Assembly (NCBI RefSeq): GCF_024347435.1 | Contig: NZ_AP025480.1 | Span: 1,240,001-1,304,000, forward strand | Direction: 5' to 3' | DNA from: Vibrio cyclitrophicus | GTDB lineage: Bacteria; Pseudomonadota; Gammaproteobacteria; Enterobacterales; Vibrionaceae | DNA length: 64,000 bases | Shown here: in pieces, positions 53,066 through 61,568 of the stretch | Layout of the letters: each line of letters opens with the position of its first letter | Position numbering within the stretch: the first letter of the stretch is position 1 | Position numbers and translations under genes: made by a program | Notes under the pieces: model-generated | What the model saw: only the letters and a program-made list of their open reading frames with translations | Told to the model about the DNA's origin: nothing | Databases searched by the model: none

Positions 53066-54496
53066 CTAGTATTCGTAGTTGGCTTCACGCTTTTCAGCTT
53101 GCTCTTCCCATTTAGGAACAACCGTGTCTAAGAAGTGCTGTTTCTCTGCGTTCATCTTATCCATGTCCATTCCAAGCGCTTTTTGAGCCGCTTCTTTGGT
53201 CGAGATATCTGGAATTTCGATTGGATCGGTGATGCCTTTCTTCGCCAGTAGACGAACAATTTTAGTTCGAGCATCCGCTGCGCGATCAACGGCAGTACCT
53301 AGTACTTCTAGAGCGATTTCAGGTGCGTGCATATGAATACCGTGAGACGCAATAGCGTAGTCCCAACGCCATTGAGCGTGACGGATATCCAGTAGGATAG
53401 GCTCCATCTCTTGCTCTGTCGCACCGGCTTCCCATGCCGCACCTGCTTCAAAGTGAGCGGCTACGATTTGCTTCTCAGCAGTCAGCTTCATGTTCAGAAC
53501 TTGTGCTTTACGGCTTGAAACGATGTTACGCATGGTTTCTTTCGATTGAGTGTGACAGTTTGCACATGTATCTTCGAAGCGGTCGAATGGGTTACCCACT
53601 TTATGGTCGGTATAAACAGTGCCATCTTCTTTGGTCACTTTCGGCATATGACAGTCTGCACAGACGACTTTATTTTTGCCGTGGATACCTTCACGCCATG
53701 TTTCGAAACCAGGGTGCTGTGCTTTCAGCATTGGTGCTTTCGATACTTTATGAGTCCAATCTTTAAAGTTGATCGCATCATAGTAACGTTCCATATCGCC
53801 GACGGTTGTACCTTGGTCTCAAGGGAATTTTACGCCTTTGGTTGGCCCGGTGAAGTAGTATTCCACATGACATTGGGCACAAACTGAAGCTTGTTGGTCT
53901 AAACGGCTTTGCTCATCAAACTTTTTACCAATTGCTTCAAATGCACGTTCAACATAAGGACGAGTGACCTTCAGTGCTGGCTCACCATTTTTGAAGCCTT
54001 CGCTTTGGGTATCGTGACAGTCTGAACATCCAATAGGGTTAATGATCTCGTTACCAAGACGCGCCCATTTACCCTCGAAGTAACCATCTTCGCCACGCTC
54101 TTCGATAACACGCGCTACATCTGGGCTCTTACAGCTCCAACACGCCATTGGCATAGGGCCAGAATTTTCGTCCGTCGGTCCGCCAGTACGAAGTGTTTGT
54201 CGTACATCGTCAATCGCATAAAAGTGACCACGAGCCTTGTTGTAATCTTTTGCAAAGCCGTAGCCAGCCCACATGATAACCATGTTCGGATCTTCTTTTA
54301 GTGCGTCTTCAATGGTTTCGCTTTCTGACGTCTGTCTCCATGAATGATATTGATCTGGGTGATTTTGCTCGAACTGGTCGTTACGAGGATCGCCAATTTC
54401 TTTTTGTTCAGGCGCAGCAAAACTGGTCGCGCTTGCTAGTGATGCGCTAACCATTAATAGTGCTGTGACCGAATTACGTATCCAATGCTTTTTCAC
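53066..54496 (-). pseudogene. nrfA: Cytochrome c552 nitrite reductase NrfA, interrupted by an in-frame TGA
   Basis: NrfA reduces nitrite to ammonia in the periplasm. The two open parts (54496-53819 and 53818-53066) are in one frame, 476 codons in total, the normal length. Residues 1-28 form a signal peptide. All five haem sites are present: CWSCK (119-123, catalytic haem with Lys ligand), CSDCH (157-161), CAQCH (206-210), CADCH and CANCH. The frame is broken only at codon 226 (53821-53819), a TGA where NrfA proteins have Trp (KFPWD). A truncated product would carry haems 1-3 only. An ATG at 53794 could restart, but without signal peptide. It is either a fresh nonsense mutation, a read error, or a recoded stop. 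Confidence 0.85.
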
Positions 54497-54977
54497 AGTG
54501 ATATCTCCAATATACTGATTTTTATACCAAGCGTTGTGAGTTTGCTATTCAAATTAAGAACTGGAGAATTCCTGTTTATATTAATTCATAACTGAACACA
54601 TTTTGTTACGTGTTGGATATAGATTGTCTCAGATCAATTTATGACAGTGACCTTAATCACGCTGAAGTTTATATAACCCTAAAGTGGTATTTAAAGTTAG
54701 ATTGATTAGAATTTAACTGAGAATTATTATCATATATAACAAACAATTACCTAAATTGACCATGATGTAAATAGGGTGATTGCGTTCACAAATTAACCTG
54801 TCGAAATTTCATGTTACCCAATTAGAGGTATATTCTAACAATAGAAAGCGTTGTGGCTTATCCAAAATAAGAATTGATATCATTTAAGCGGTAATAATAT
54901 CGTTTAAGGGTACTTTTGTTTAACCGGAATATTATTTAGTTGAGAGTTAAATAATGCCGGTATAAGGAAAGGATAAA
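54497..54977. promoter_or_regulatory. Divergent nrfA / nrfB control region
   Basis: These 480 AT-rich bases contain no gene. Besides the FNR-like box at 54624 there is a second weaker candidate TTGATATCATTTAA at 54874-54887 on the nrfB side. Nitrate/nitrite regulator (NarP) sites may be present but I cannot place them with confidence. Confidence 0.5.
54624..54637. promoter_or_regulatory. FNR-like box upstream of nrfA
   Basis: TTGTCTCAGATCAA matches TTGAT-N4-ATCAA at eight of ten bases. It lies about 130 bases before nrfA, in the region divergent to nrfB; anaerobic FNR control of nrf is established in other enterics and vibrios. Confidence 0.65.
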
Positions 54978-55562
54978 ATGGGCAATATTAAATTGGCCAT
55001 AGTCATAATGCTTAAATCCCTTCTAGCATTCTGCCTCTATGGTTATTCCATTCATGCTGTTGCTGAGCCTGCTGTTACGCCAGTAGGAGAATCAACAAGA
55101 CATGAAGTCGAATTAATCCGCGACAAAGACTACAAGTGTGTTCAATGCCATAAAGATTCAAAAGAAACGGTATTGGGTTCACATGGTGAAAGTGCACACG
55201 CTTTGCTTGGCCGCGAAGTAAATTGTACCGACTGTCATAGTTCTATTAGCCCCGATCACCGTGAAGGTGCACCTAAAGTGGTGAAGTATCGTGAGGCTCA
55301 ATCACAACCTGGAACCGAGAAGGTTTTCTTAGACCCTAAATTAATCCTAGATGCCAATAGCCAATGTATCGATTGTCACCAACCTGATGATCTCCGCGAA
55401 GCGAGTTGGACTCACGATGTTCACGCGCAAAACTTAACGTGTTCAAACTGCCATGATGTTCATGCGACTGAAGCAAAGGTGTTGGGCTTAGATAAGAAGC
55501 AAACCATCAAGCTGTGTGTGGATTGCCATTCAGACTTCAACCAGAAGAAAGAAGAGGAGTAA
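54978..55562 (+). CDS. nrfB: Pentahaem cytochrome NrfB
   Basis: NrfB passes electrons from the NrfCD quinol dehydrogenase to NrfA. The 194-residue protein has a signal peptide (cleavage after VAEP region near 30) and five CxxCH motifs: CVQCH, CTDCH, CIDCH, CSNCH and CVDCH. AAGGAAAGGA precedes the ATG. It is the first gene of the nrfBCDEXF operon, divergent from nrfA; nrfC starts after three bases. Confidence 0.93.
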   Translation: MGNIKLAIVIMLKSLLAFCLYGYSIHAVAEPAVTPVGESTRHEVELIRDKDYKCVQCHKDSKETVLGSHGESAHALLGREVNCTDCHSSISPDHREGAPKVVKYREAQSQPGTEKVFLDPKLILDANSQCIDCHQPDDLREASWTHDVHAQNLTCSNCHDVHATEAKVLGLDKKQTIKLCVDCHSDFNQKKEEE

Positions 55563-55565
55563 TCT

Positions 55566-56252
55566 ATGAGTTGCTCAAGAAGAAACTTTTTAGCAGGCGC
55601 GGGTGCCGTTATTTTTACCACAGGTGTAGCGGGAACTGCGGCGGTAACAAGTCGCAAGACGCTAGCTAATGTTCAAGAAGATGGCACTAAACGTTATGGA
55701 ATGATTCATGACGAAACCGCTTGTATTGGTTGTACCGCCTGTACCGAAGCATGTCGTGAAGTAAACAAAGTACCTGAAGGTGTATCGCGCTTAGAAATTA
55801 TTAAGAGTGATCCCCAAGGCGAATATCCCAATGTTGATTACCGTTTTACTCGTAACTCTTGCCAGCATTGTGATAACGCACCTTGTGTGATGGTTTGCCC
55901 AACAGGCGCGGCCTACAAAGATGAAAAAACGGGCATTGTCGATGTGCATCAAGAGAAGTGCGTCGGTTGTGGTTATTGTCTATTGGCTTGCCCATACCAA
56001 GTGCGCTTTTTCCATCCAGAAAACAAGTCCGCAGATAAGTGTAACTTCTGTCGAGACACTAATTTAGCACAAGGGAAGTTGCCGGCTTGTGTCGAATCTT
56101 GCCCAACCAAAGCGCTGACATTCGGTGATTTGAATGACCCTAAGAGTGAGATAAACCGAGTACTTCAATCCGAGGTGGTTTACAGAGATAAAGCCTATCT
56201 AGGCACTCAACCAAAACTCTATAAAGTGCCACACCAAAAAGGGGAGATTTGA
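55566..56252 (+). CDS. nrfC: NrfC, periplasmic 4Fe-4S electron-transfer protein
   Basis: This 228-residue protein has a twin-arginine-like signal (SRRNFLAGAGAVIF) and four 4Fe-4S cysteine sets: CIGCTACTEACREVNK, CQHCDNAPCVMVCPTGAA, CVGCGYCLLACPYQVRF, and CNFCRDTNLAQGKLPACVESCP. It moves electrons from the NrfD membrane quinol site to NrfB. The spacing to nrfB and nrfD is only a few bases. Confidence 0.93.
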   Translation: MSCSRRNFLAGAGAVIFTTGVAGTAAVTSRKTLANVQEDGTKRYGMIHDETACIGCTACTEACREVNKVPEGVSRLEIIKSDPQGEYPNVDYRFTRNSCQHCDNAPCVMVCPTGAAYKDEKTGIVDVHQEKCVGCGYCLLACPYQVRFFHPENKSADKCNFCRDTNLAQGKLPACVESCPTKALTFGDLNDPKSEINRVLQSEVVYRDKAYLGTQPKLYKVPHQKGEI

Positions 56253-56254
56253 TT

Positions 56255-57229
56255 ATGAGTGCATGGGACGCAGCTTTTCAGTCTGGTACGGTGGTATGGG
56301 ACTGGATTATAGCAATCTATCTATTTCTCGCGGGGATGTCGGCGGGTGCCGTAATGATCTCCATTTACCTAAAACGTAAGGTCATTGAAGGCGATCCTGC
56401 TCATAATGGTGTGCTAAAGGCCACGGCTTTTCTTGCGCCATTTGGGATCATTTCAGGTCTGCTTATCTTGGTTTTCCACCTGACAAAACCGTTATCCTTT
56501 TGGAAGATCATGATCTTCTATAACCCAACGTCAGTGATGTCGATGGGTGTGATCTTATTCCAAGTGTATATGGTGATCCTATTCCTTTGGATCGGCATTA
56601 TATTCCGAGATCAAATTGTCGTGTTCTTGAATGACCAAGCATGGTTAAAAGGACGACTCGATTTTGTCGGTAACTGGATTGGCAAATTAGAGGTGGTTGA
56701 GAATGCTTTGGAAATATTCCTAGCGGTTCTCGCATTGATGCTTGCTGCTTATACGGGCTTCTTGCTGTCAGCTTTAAATACCTTCCCACTATTGAATAAC
56801 CCAGTACTGCCGATCTTGTTCTTGTTCTCGAGTTTATCTTCGGGTGCGGCGGCGTGTATTTTATTTGGTGTGTTGGTCTTTAAAGAATCACCTCATAGCC
56901 CGAGTATTTCATGGATCCACGGATTCGAACGCCCGGTCGTGATGTTTGAGTTGTTTGTTCTTATTACTTTCTTTACTGGGCTGATCTTCGCTGGTGGTCA
57001 AAGTGAGCAAGCAGTCTGGAACGCAATCGGCAGTGGATTCTGGGCGAACTGGTTCTGGTACGGCGTCATCGGTGTTGGCATGGTTTTACCATTGTTGTTG
57101 AATGCAGTGACACCAACTTCAATTCGCCATAGCTCGGTGTATATTTTCTCCGTGACTTCGCTAAGTCTAATGGGCGTATTAATGCTGCGAACTTTTGTTC
57201 TTTACGCAGGGCAATTAACGCTCGCTTAA
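56255..57229 (+). CDS. nrfD: NrfD, membrane quinol-oxidising subunit
   Basis: NrfD is a polytopic membrane protein of about 324 residues, with at least eight hydrophobic segments. It oxidises menaquinol or ubiquinol for nitrite reduction. Typical is the N-terminal WDWIIAIYLFLAGMSAGAVMISIYLKRK. I chose ATG 56255 with GGGGAGA at a normal distance; a TTG two codons earlier overlaps the nrfC stop. A 157-base spacer with tandem 18-bp repeats separates it from nrfE. Confidence 0.92.
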   Translation: MSAWDAAFQSGTVVWDWIIAIYLFLAGMSAGAVMISIYLKRKVIEGDPAHNGVLKATAFLAPFGIISGLLILVFHLTKPLSFWKIMIFYNPTSVMSMGVILFQVYMVILFLWIGIIFRDQIVVFLNDQAWLKGRLDFVGNWIGKLEVVENALEIFLAVLALMLAAYTGFLLSALNTFPLLNNPVLPILFLFSSLSSGAAACILFGVLVFKESPHSPSISWIHGFERPVVMFELFVLITFFTGLIFAGGQSEQAVWNAIGSGFWANWFWYGVIGVGMVLPLLLNAVTPTSIRHSSVYIFSVTSLSLMGVLMLRTFVLYAGQLTLA

Positions 57230-57285
57230 GTTTGTTAGTGAGTGGATGTTGGACAATTGACATCTGCTCACTAGATACCGTTTCG

Positions 57286-57339
57286 TTGAGCAACAGAAGC
57301 TAGTTGAGTAACAGGAGCTAGTTGGTCAATAAAAGCGAA
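57286..57339. repeat. Tandem 18-bp repeats between nrfD and nrfE
   Basis: TTGAGCAACAGAAGCTAG and TTGAGTAACAGGAGCTAG (16 of 18 identical) are directly adjacent (57286-57303, 57304-57321). A third diverged unit follows to 57339. Confidence 0.7.
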
Positions 57340-57386
57340 TAACGGTTTAACTTGGCTCTGCTCCGGTAGAGTCTTATTGAGGTGAT

Positions 57387-59309
57387 ATGGTCGGTTCTTT
57401 GGGGCTGTTTAGTTTAGTGTTGGTTGCTGTGCTCAGTAGCCTTATTGGCGTGCATTCGTTTTATCAAATGCTAAATAAACGGGCGCAAAATCTAGGCTTA
57501 ATCCGTAGTTTCTCTCTTTCAAGTGCATTTTTTTCTCTCACTTCTGTCGCATTGCTTGGCTATGCCTTTGTCAGTGATGACTTCTCTATTCTCTATGTCG
57601 CTGAACATTCAAATACCCAATTACCCTCATTTTTTAAGCTTGCGGCCGTATGGGCAGGACATGAAGGTTCCTTGTTGTTTTGGGTACTGACGATCAGCGT
57701 CTGGTCTGGCGTGATCGCCTTACAAAAACACTATTCGAATGAATACCAAAGCCGAGTGCTGTGGGTGATGAACCTACTGCTCGCGATATTTGCTTGGTTC
57801 ACGTTATTCGCATCAAATCCGTTTGAAATGAATTCGATCTTGCCGCTAGAAGGGCGTGACCTTAACCCAATGTTGCAAGATGTTGGTCTGATTTTTCACC
57901 CGCCATTGCTTTACCTTGGCTATGTAGGCTTTTCTGTGGTGCTGGCATTTGCAGTTGCTGCTTTGCTGGTTGATCCAATAGAATTTGATTGGGTTGTCCA
58001 TTGCCGAAGTTGGTGTCTTGTTGCGTGGATCTTTTTAACTGCAGGGATCATTCTTGGCTCTTGGTGGGCGTATTACGAATTAGGCTGGGGCGGCTGGTGG
58101 TTCTGGGATCCGGTTGAGAATGCCAGCTTGCTGCCATGGCTTACTTCGACAGCTTTACTGCATAGTCTAGGCGTTGCCAAGGGTAAGCAACAGCTTCTTA
58201 AGTGGTCTCTTAGCCTTGCTTTCATTACATTTTGCTTGAGTATCTTAGGCACGTTTATTGTTCGTTCTGGCGTACTTACATCGGTACACGCTTTTGCAGT
58301 TGACCCAACCAAAGGTATCGCACTACTACTTATATTAGTGCTGGTGCTGGTGAGTTCATTTTCTCTGCTTATCATCAGAGAGGAGTCTTTTGAATCAAGT
58401 CCGATTACGAGTTTCGCCAGTAAGAGCTTTTTGAGTTTAGTCGCCGTGCTCATTTTTGTTTTGGCAACGACAGTTGTGGTGTTTGGTACGTTTTATCCAA
58501 TGATCTTTGAACTGCTTGGGTTAGGGAACATATCGGTAGGTGCGCCTTACTTTAACCTACTGATTGCGCCTTTGGCTTTGCTCGCACTTGGTGTGATTGG
58601 TTTAGCCCCATTGTTGAGCGTTAAACCTCAAGCAACCAAAGGTGTTATTTTATTGTTAGCTGTGTTGTCGTTGGCATTGGGTTACGTTTGTTATTCATGG
58701 CAAGTGGAACAAGTCCAACGACAAGTGATGGTTTTGATGACATGGTCACTCGCATTTTGGGTTTTACTTACTCATGTTTATGGCTTAGCGGTAACGCGCA
58801 GTTCCAAGTTCCAACGCAAAGTCTGGGTGATGACATTTGCTCATGTTGGTATTGCGGTCTTGGCTATAGGCGCTGCAATGAACAGTTACCACTCGTTTGA
58901 GCGCAGCTATAAACTAAGCCCAGGTACACAAGTAGAGTTCATGGGTTGGACGCTTTCTCATCGGGATACTGAGCTTTATGTCGCCTCAAATTTTACCGCA
59001 GAGAAGGCGATACTTAAGCTAGAAACTGGCGAGCAAAGTTTGTCCATTACACCTGAAAGAAGACATTACCAAGTTCGAGTGATGAACATGAGCGAGCCCG
59101 CAATGAAATGGTTCTGGCATGGCGATGTGTATATCACCATGGGCGAGAAAATAGACTCAGCAGCCTATGCATTTCGTGTTCAATACAAGGCGTATGCGCG
59201 CTGGATCTGGTTTGGCGGGTTGTTCTCCATTATCGGCGCTTTACTCTCATTGACTCATCGTAAAAAGAAAACTGATAAGGCTGCACAGTATGCATACCAG
59301 CGTTCGTAA
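57387..59309 (+). CDS. nrfE: NrfE, cytochrome c haem lyase subunit (CcmF homologue)
   Basis: NrfE is a large membrane protein of 640 residues with more than a dozen hydrophobic segments. It is the core of the specialised lyase that attaches haem to the CWSCK site of NrfA, with NrfF and NrfG. The haem-handling signature GWGGWWFWDPVENASLLPWL is fully conserved. A periplasmic domain lies near the C-terminus (about residues 505-600). Its end overlaps the next gene by 20 bases. Confidence 0.92.
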   Translation: MVGSLGLFSLVLVAVLSSLIGVHSFYQMLNKRAQNLGLIRSFSLSSAFFSLTSVALLGYAFVSDDFSILYVAEHSNTQLPSFFKLAAVWAGHEGSLLFWVLTISVWSGVIALQKHYSNEYQSRVLWVMNLLLAIFAWFTLFASNPFEMNSILPLEGRDLNPMLQDVGLIFHPPLLYLGYVGFSVVLAFAVAALLVDPIEFDWVVHCRSWCLVAWIFLTAGIILGSWWAYYELGWGGWWFWDPVENASLLPWLTSTALLHSLGVAKGKQQLLKWSLSLAFITFCLSILGTFIVRSGVLTSVHAFAVDPTKGIALLLILVLVLVSSFSLLIIREESFESSPITSFASKSFLSLVAVLIFVLATTVVVFGTFYPMIFELLGLGNISVGAPYFNLLIAPLALLALGVIGLAPLLSVKPQATKGVILLLAVLSLALGYVCYSWQVEQVQRQVMVLMTWSLAFWVLLTHVYGLAVTRSSKFQRKVWVMTFAHVGIAVLAIGAAMNSYHSFERSYKLSPGTQVEFMGWTLSHRDTELYVASNFTAEKAILKLETGEQSLSITPERRHYQVRVMNMSEPAMKWFWHGDVYITMGEKIDSAAYAFRVQYKAYARWIWFGGLFSIIGALLSLTHRKKKTDKAAQYAYQRS

Positions 59310-59844
59310 CAAGCTAATTACTCTCATTGTCTTGGCATTAATAGTGGTGTTGGGATTTGTCTTTGCGCTTGACAGTAAGCAACAAACGACCAGCGTTTCA
59401 GAGCAAAAAAGGGCATTTCCAGAATTCATATCTACTGCGTTAGTGAATAGTGAAAGCGTCAGTGGTCAGCAGGAAATTACGCTCGCTGATGTCACACAGC
59501 ATCCTTACCAACTGGTCAATGTATGGGCTTCATGGTGCGGTATTTGTAAAACGGAACATGCTTTTCTGACCGAGTTGCGAAAGAAAGGCATTCCAATTGT
59601 TGGGCTAAATTATCGGGATAATTCAGGGACAGCGATCAATGTGTTATTGAGCGACGGCAATCCGTACTCAGTAGTGATCAGTGATCCTCAAGGTAAACTG
59701 GCGCTAGAGTTGGGCGTAATTGGAACCCCTGAAACGTATCTAGTCGATGCCAATGGCCAGATCATTAAAAAGCTATTGGGCGTGATTAATGAAACGGTAT
59801 GGAAAGATGAACTTGCGATGTATTTTGATGGTGTGAATGGATGA
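59290..59844 (+). CDS. Thioredoxin-like thiol-disulfide protein (NrfX / DsbE/CcmG type)
   Basis: This 184-residue membrane-anchored periplasmic thioredoxin has a hydrophobic anchor at 10-27 and the redox motif WASWCGICKTEHAF. GTPETYLVDANG is the cis-Pro region. It should keep apocytochrome cysteines reduced for haem attachment by NrfE/NrfF. It overlaps nrfE at its start and nrfF at its end (four bases), so translation is coupled along the operon. Confidence 0.88.
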   Translation: MHTSVRNKLITLIVLALIVVLGFVFALDSKQQTTSVSEQKRAFPEFISTALVNSESVSGQQEITLADVTQHPYQLVNVWASWCGICKTEHAFLTELRKKGIPIVGLNYRDNSGTAINVLLSDGNPYSVVISDPQGKLALELGVIGTPETYLVDANGQIIKKLLGVINETVWKDELAMYFDGVNG

Positions 59845-60281
59845 TGAAGTCTCTAATACAAACGTTGTTTATGCTGTCAGCTCTTGTAGTGATTAGCCTT
59901 CCTACCATGGCTGAAGAGTTGTTTACTGCCAGTAATAAAGATACGAGTATTCAAGTTGAACTGTTTGAGTTTGAAAACCCAGAACAACAGCAACGTGCTA
60001 TCAGCTTGGCGAAAACGTTACGCTGTCCACAATGTCAAAACCAAAATCTGATTGAATCCAACTCACCGATAGCAAAAGACTTACGCCTTATTGTGTTCAA
60101 TATGGTGAAAGCAGGGCATAGTAATAATGAAATTACTCAATATATGACGGAAAGGTTTGGTGAATTTGTGCTTTATAAACCAGCAATGAACACCTCTAAC
60201 TTATTGCTCTGGTTGATGCCAAGTGTTCTTTTTTTTCTATTTATATATTTATCAATAAAAAGCGTTAGAAAGAGCTCATAA
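59841..60281 (+). CDS. nrfF: NrfF, CcmH-like haem lyase subunit
   Basis: This 146-residue protein has a signal or anchor helix (8-24), the redox motif TLRCPQCQNQNLIESNSPIAKDLR near residue 55-75, and one C-terminal membrane helix (about 120-140). It presents reduced apocytochrome to NrfE. It begins within an ATGATG overlap with the thioredoxin-like gene. It is the last nrf gene on this strand; a classical nrfG does not follow. Confidence 0.9.
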   Translation: MMKSLIQTLFMLSALVVISLPTMAEELFTASNKDTSIQVELFEFENPEQQQRAISLAKTLRCPQCQNQNLIESNSPIAKDLRLIVFNMVKAGHSNNEITQYMTERFGEFVLYKPAMNTSNLLLWLMPSVLFFLFIYLSIKSVRKSS

Positions 60282-60370
60282 AAATTATGTATTACTGTTT
60301 ACGAATTGACCTGTATTTTGTAACATTAAAGGATTATAAAGGCTAAGCACTGTTATATAAGGATGTATCT

Positions 60371-60547
60371 GTGGACAACGTAATCTCAAATTTAAAGAAA
60401 GAGTTCTATACTCATGTCCGATCTGACAAATGGGCAAAAAAATACAGTGCTAAATCGAGCATTTCTACGCTTACGCAGGAAGAACTGACTGAACTTGAGA
60501 ATGCTTGGGTGCAGCTTGTCATCTGGAAGCAAACCCAAGTAAGTTGA
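60371..60547 (+). CDS. Small protein of unknown function (58 residues)
   Basis: A GTG start at 60371 lies seven bases after AAGGAT. The frame encodes 58 residues (MDNVISNLKKEFYTHVRSDK to VIWKQTQVS) rich in Lys and Glu with several Trp, predicted mostly helical and soluble. A promising terminator lies 45 bases downstream. The codon use looks like that of neighbouring genes. I do not recognise the family. It may be a conserved Vibrio hypothetical protein; no membrane segment or known motif is visible. Confidence 0.6.
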   Translation: MDNVISNLKKEFYTHVRSDKWAKKYSAKSSISTLTQEELTELENAWVQLVIWKQTQVS

Positions 60548-60589
60548 TCGTGCTGTAAAAAGTATCGCCTTAGCCGCACCAGATAAATT

Positions 60590-60628
60590 TATAACCCCAT
60601 GTTGGTCATCCCAATGTGGGTTTTTTTG
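60590..60628 (+). terminator. Terminator after the small gene
   Basis: AACCC-C-ATGTTGG / CCAATGTGGGTT, with a bulge and two G-T pairs, is followed by eight T. Confidence 0.7.
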
Positions 60629-60795
60629 TTGCTTGAAAAATAATTGTTATAATATAACAATTTGTGGGTGGTCGACCTTGAAAAAAATTGTTAACAGCCT
60701 CATAGTGTCTATCATTAGATAGTTCGCTACAAAATATTGCCTAGACATATAGCGTAGTGTTGTTAAATACATAGAATTTTCAAGTGAGTATAGCT

Positions 60796-61392
60796 ATGGC
60801 GGAAGTACGTGCCAGAATAGATTTCAAAGTAGGGGTAACAAGCAGCATTGATGCTGAACTTCTGTCTTTTCATGGGTTGAAAACAGATAAAGAGCATGTT
60901 GCTGTGATATTTAAGTCAGCAGATAAGACACAAGACATACCTCTTGTTCGTATGCACTCTGAGTGTCTTACTGGTGATGTATTCCATTCTTCTCGCTGTG
61001 ACTGTGGCGAGCAGCTAGACGAAACTATAAGAATTATGGGCGAAACGGGCGGAGTGATTCTTTATCTTCGTCAAGAAGGCCGCGGTATTGGTTTGTACAA
61101 CAAAATCGATGCATACCGCCTTCAAAGTGAAGGTATGAACACCTACGAGGCCAACAACCACTTAGGTTTTGGTGATGACTTACGCGATTTTACTGAAGCA
61201 GCTGAAATGCTACGTGCTTTAGGTACGACCAAAATCCGCTTGGTGACCAATAACCCTAAGAAAATCAATGAATTGAAATCTTTTGGTATTGAAATTGAAG
61301 AAGTAGTGAACACGTCTGCTCATATCAAATCAGGTAACGAAAGCTATCTGAAGGCGAAAGTCTCACACGGTAAGCACAACCTGGATATCTAA
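60796..61392 (+). CDS. ribA: GTP cyclohydrolase II
   Basis: RibA opens the imidazole ring of GTP, the first step of riboflavin synthesis. It is about 198 residues from [13 protein letters not shown]; the frame allows a GTG start four codons earlier at 60784. The zinc ligands are in [20 protein letters not shown], and the catalytic and GTP-binding [17 protein letters not shown] and [11 protein letters not shown] are intact. It is a single-domain RibA, not fused to RibB. A terminator follows. Confidence 0.95.
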   Translation: MAEVRARIDFKVGVTSSIDAELLSFHGLKTDKEHVAVIFKSADKTQDIPLVRMHSECLTGDVFHSSRCDCGEQLDETIRIMGETGGVILYLRQEGRGIGLYNKIDAYRLQSEGMNTYEANNHLGFGDDLRDFTEAAEMLRALGTTKIRLVTNNPKKINELKSFGIEIEEVVNTSAHIKSGNESYLKAKVSHGKHNLDI

Positions 61393-61430
61393 TCCATTGA
61401 CTTGTTGCGTCTAACACAAAAATGTTTAAA

Positions 61431-61457
61431 GACCTCACTCATGTGAGGTTTTTTTGT
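61431..61457 (+). terminator. Terminator after ribA
   Basis: ACCTCAC-TCAT-GTGAGGT followed by a run of seven T. Confidence 0.9.
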
Positions 61458-61506
61458 ATTTATCTTGCAATAAAATTGTAAGTTTGTATTATTCAAATCC
61501 GTAGTG

Positions 61507-61526
61507 TAAATGATAATGGTTTGCAC
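61507..61526. promoter_or_regulatory. Possible Fur box upstream of the imelysin-like gene
   Basis: TAAATGATAATGGTTTGCAC has a perfect left half (AATGATAAT) of the Fur consensus, while the right half is degenerate. It lies about 45 bases before the start of an iron-related gene. Confidence 0.5.
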
Positions 61527-61568
61527 TATTACTACGAATAATAATTTAAAGCTCAACAAGGATGCTTC

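Noticed and set aside
53066..54496. nrfA as a selenocysteine-containing protein
   Set aside because: TGA replaces a conserved Trp, not a Cys, and no obvious SECIS-like hairpin follows directly; a nonsense mutation or read error is simpler.
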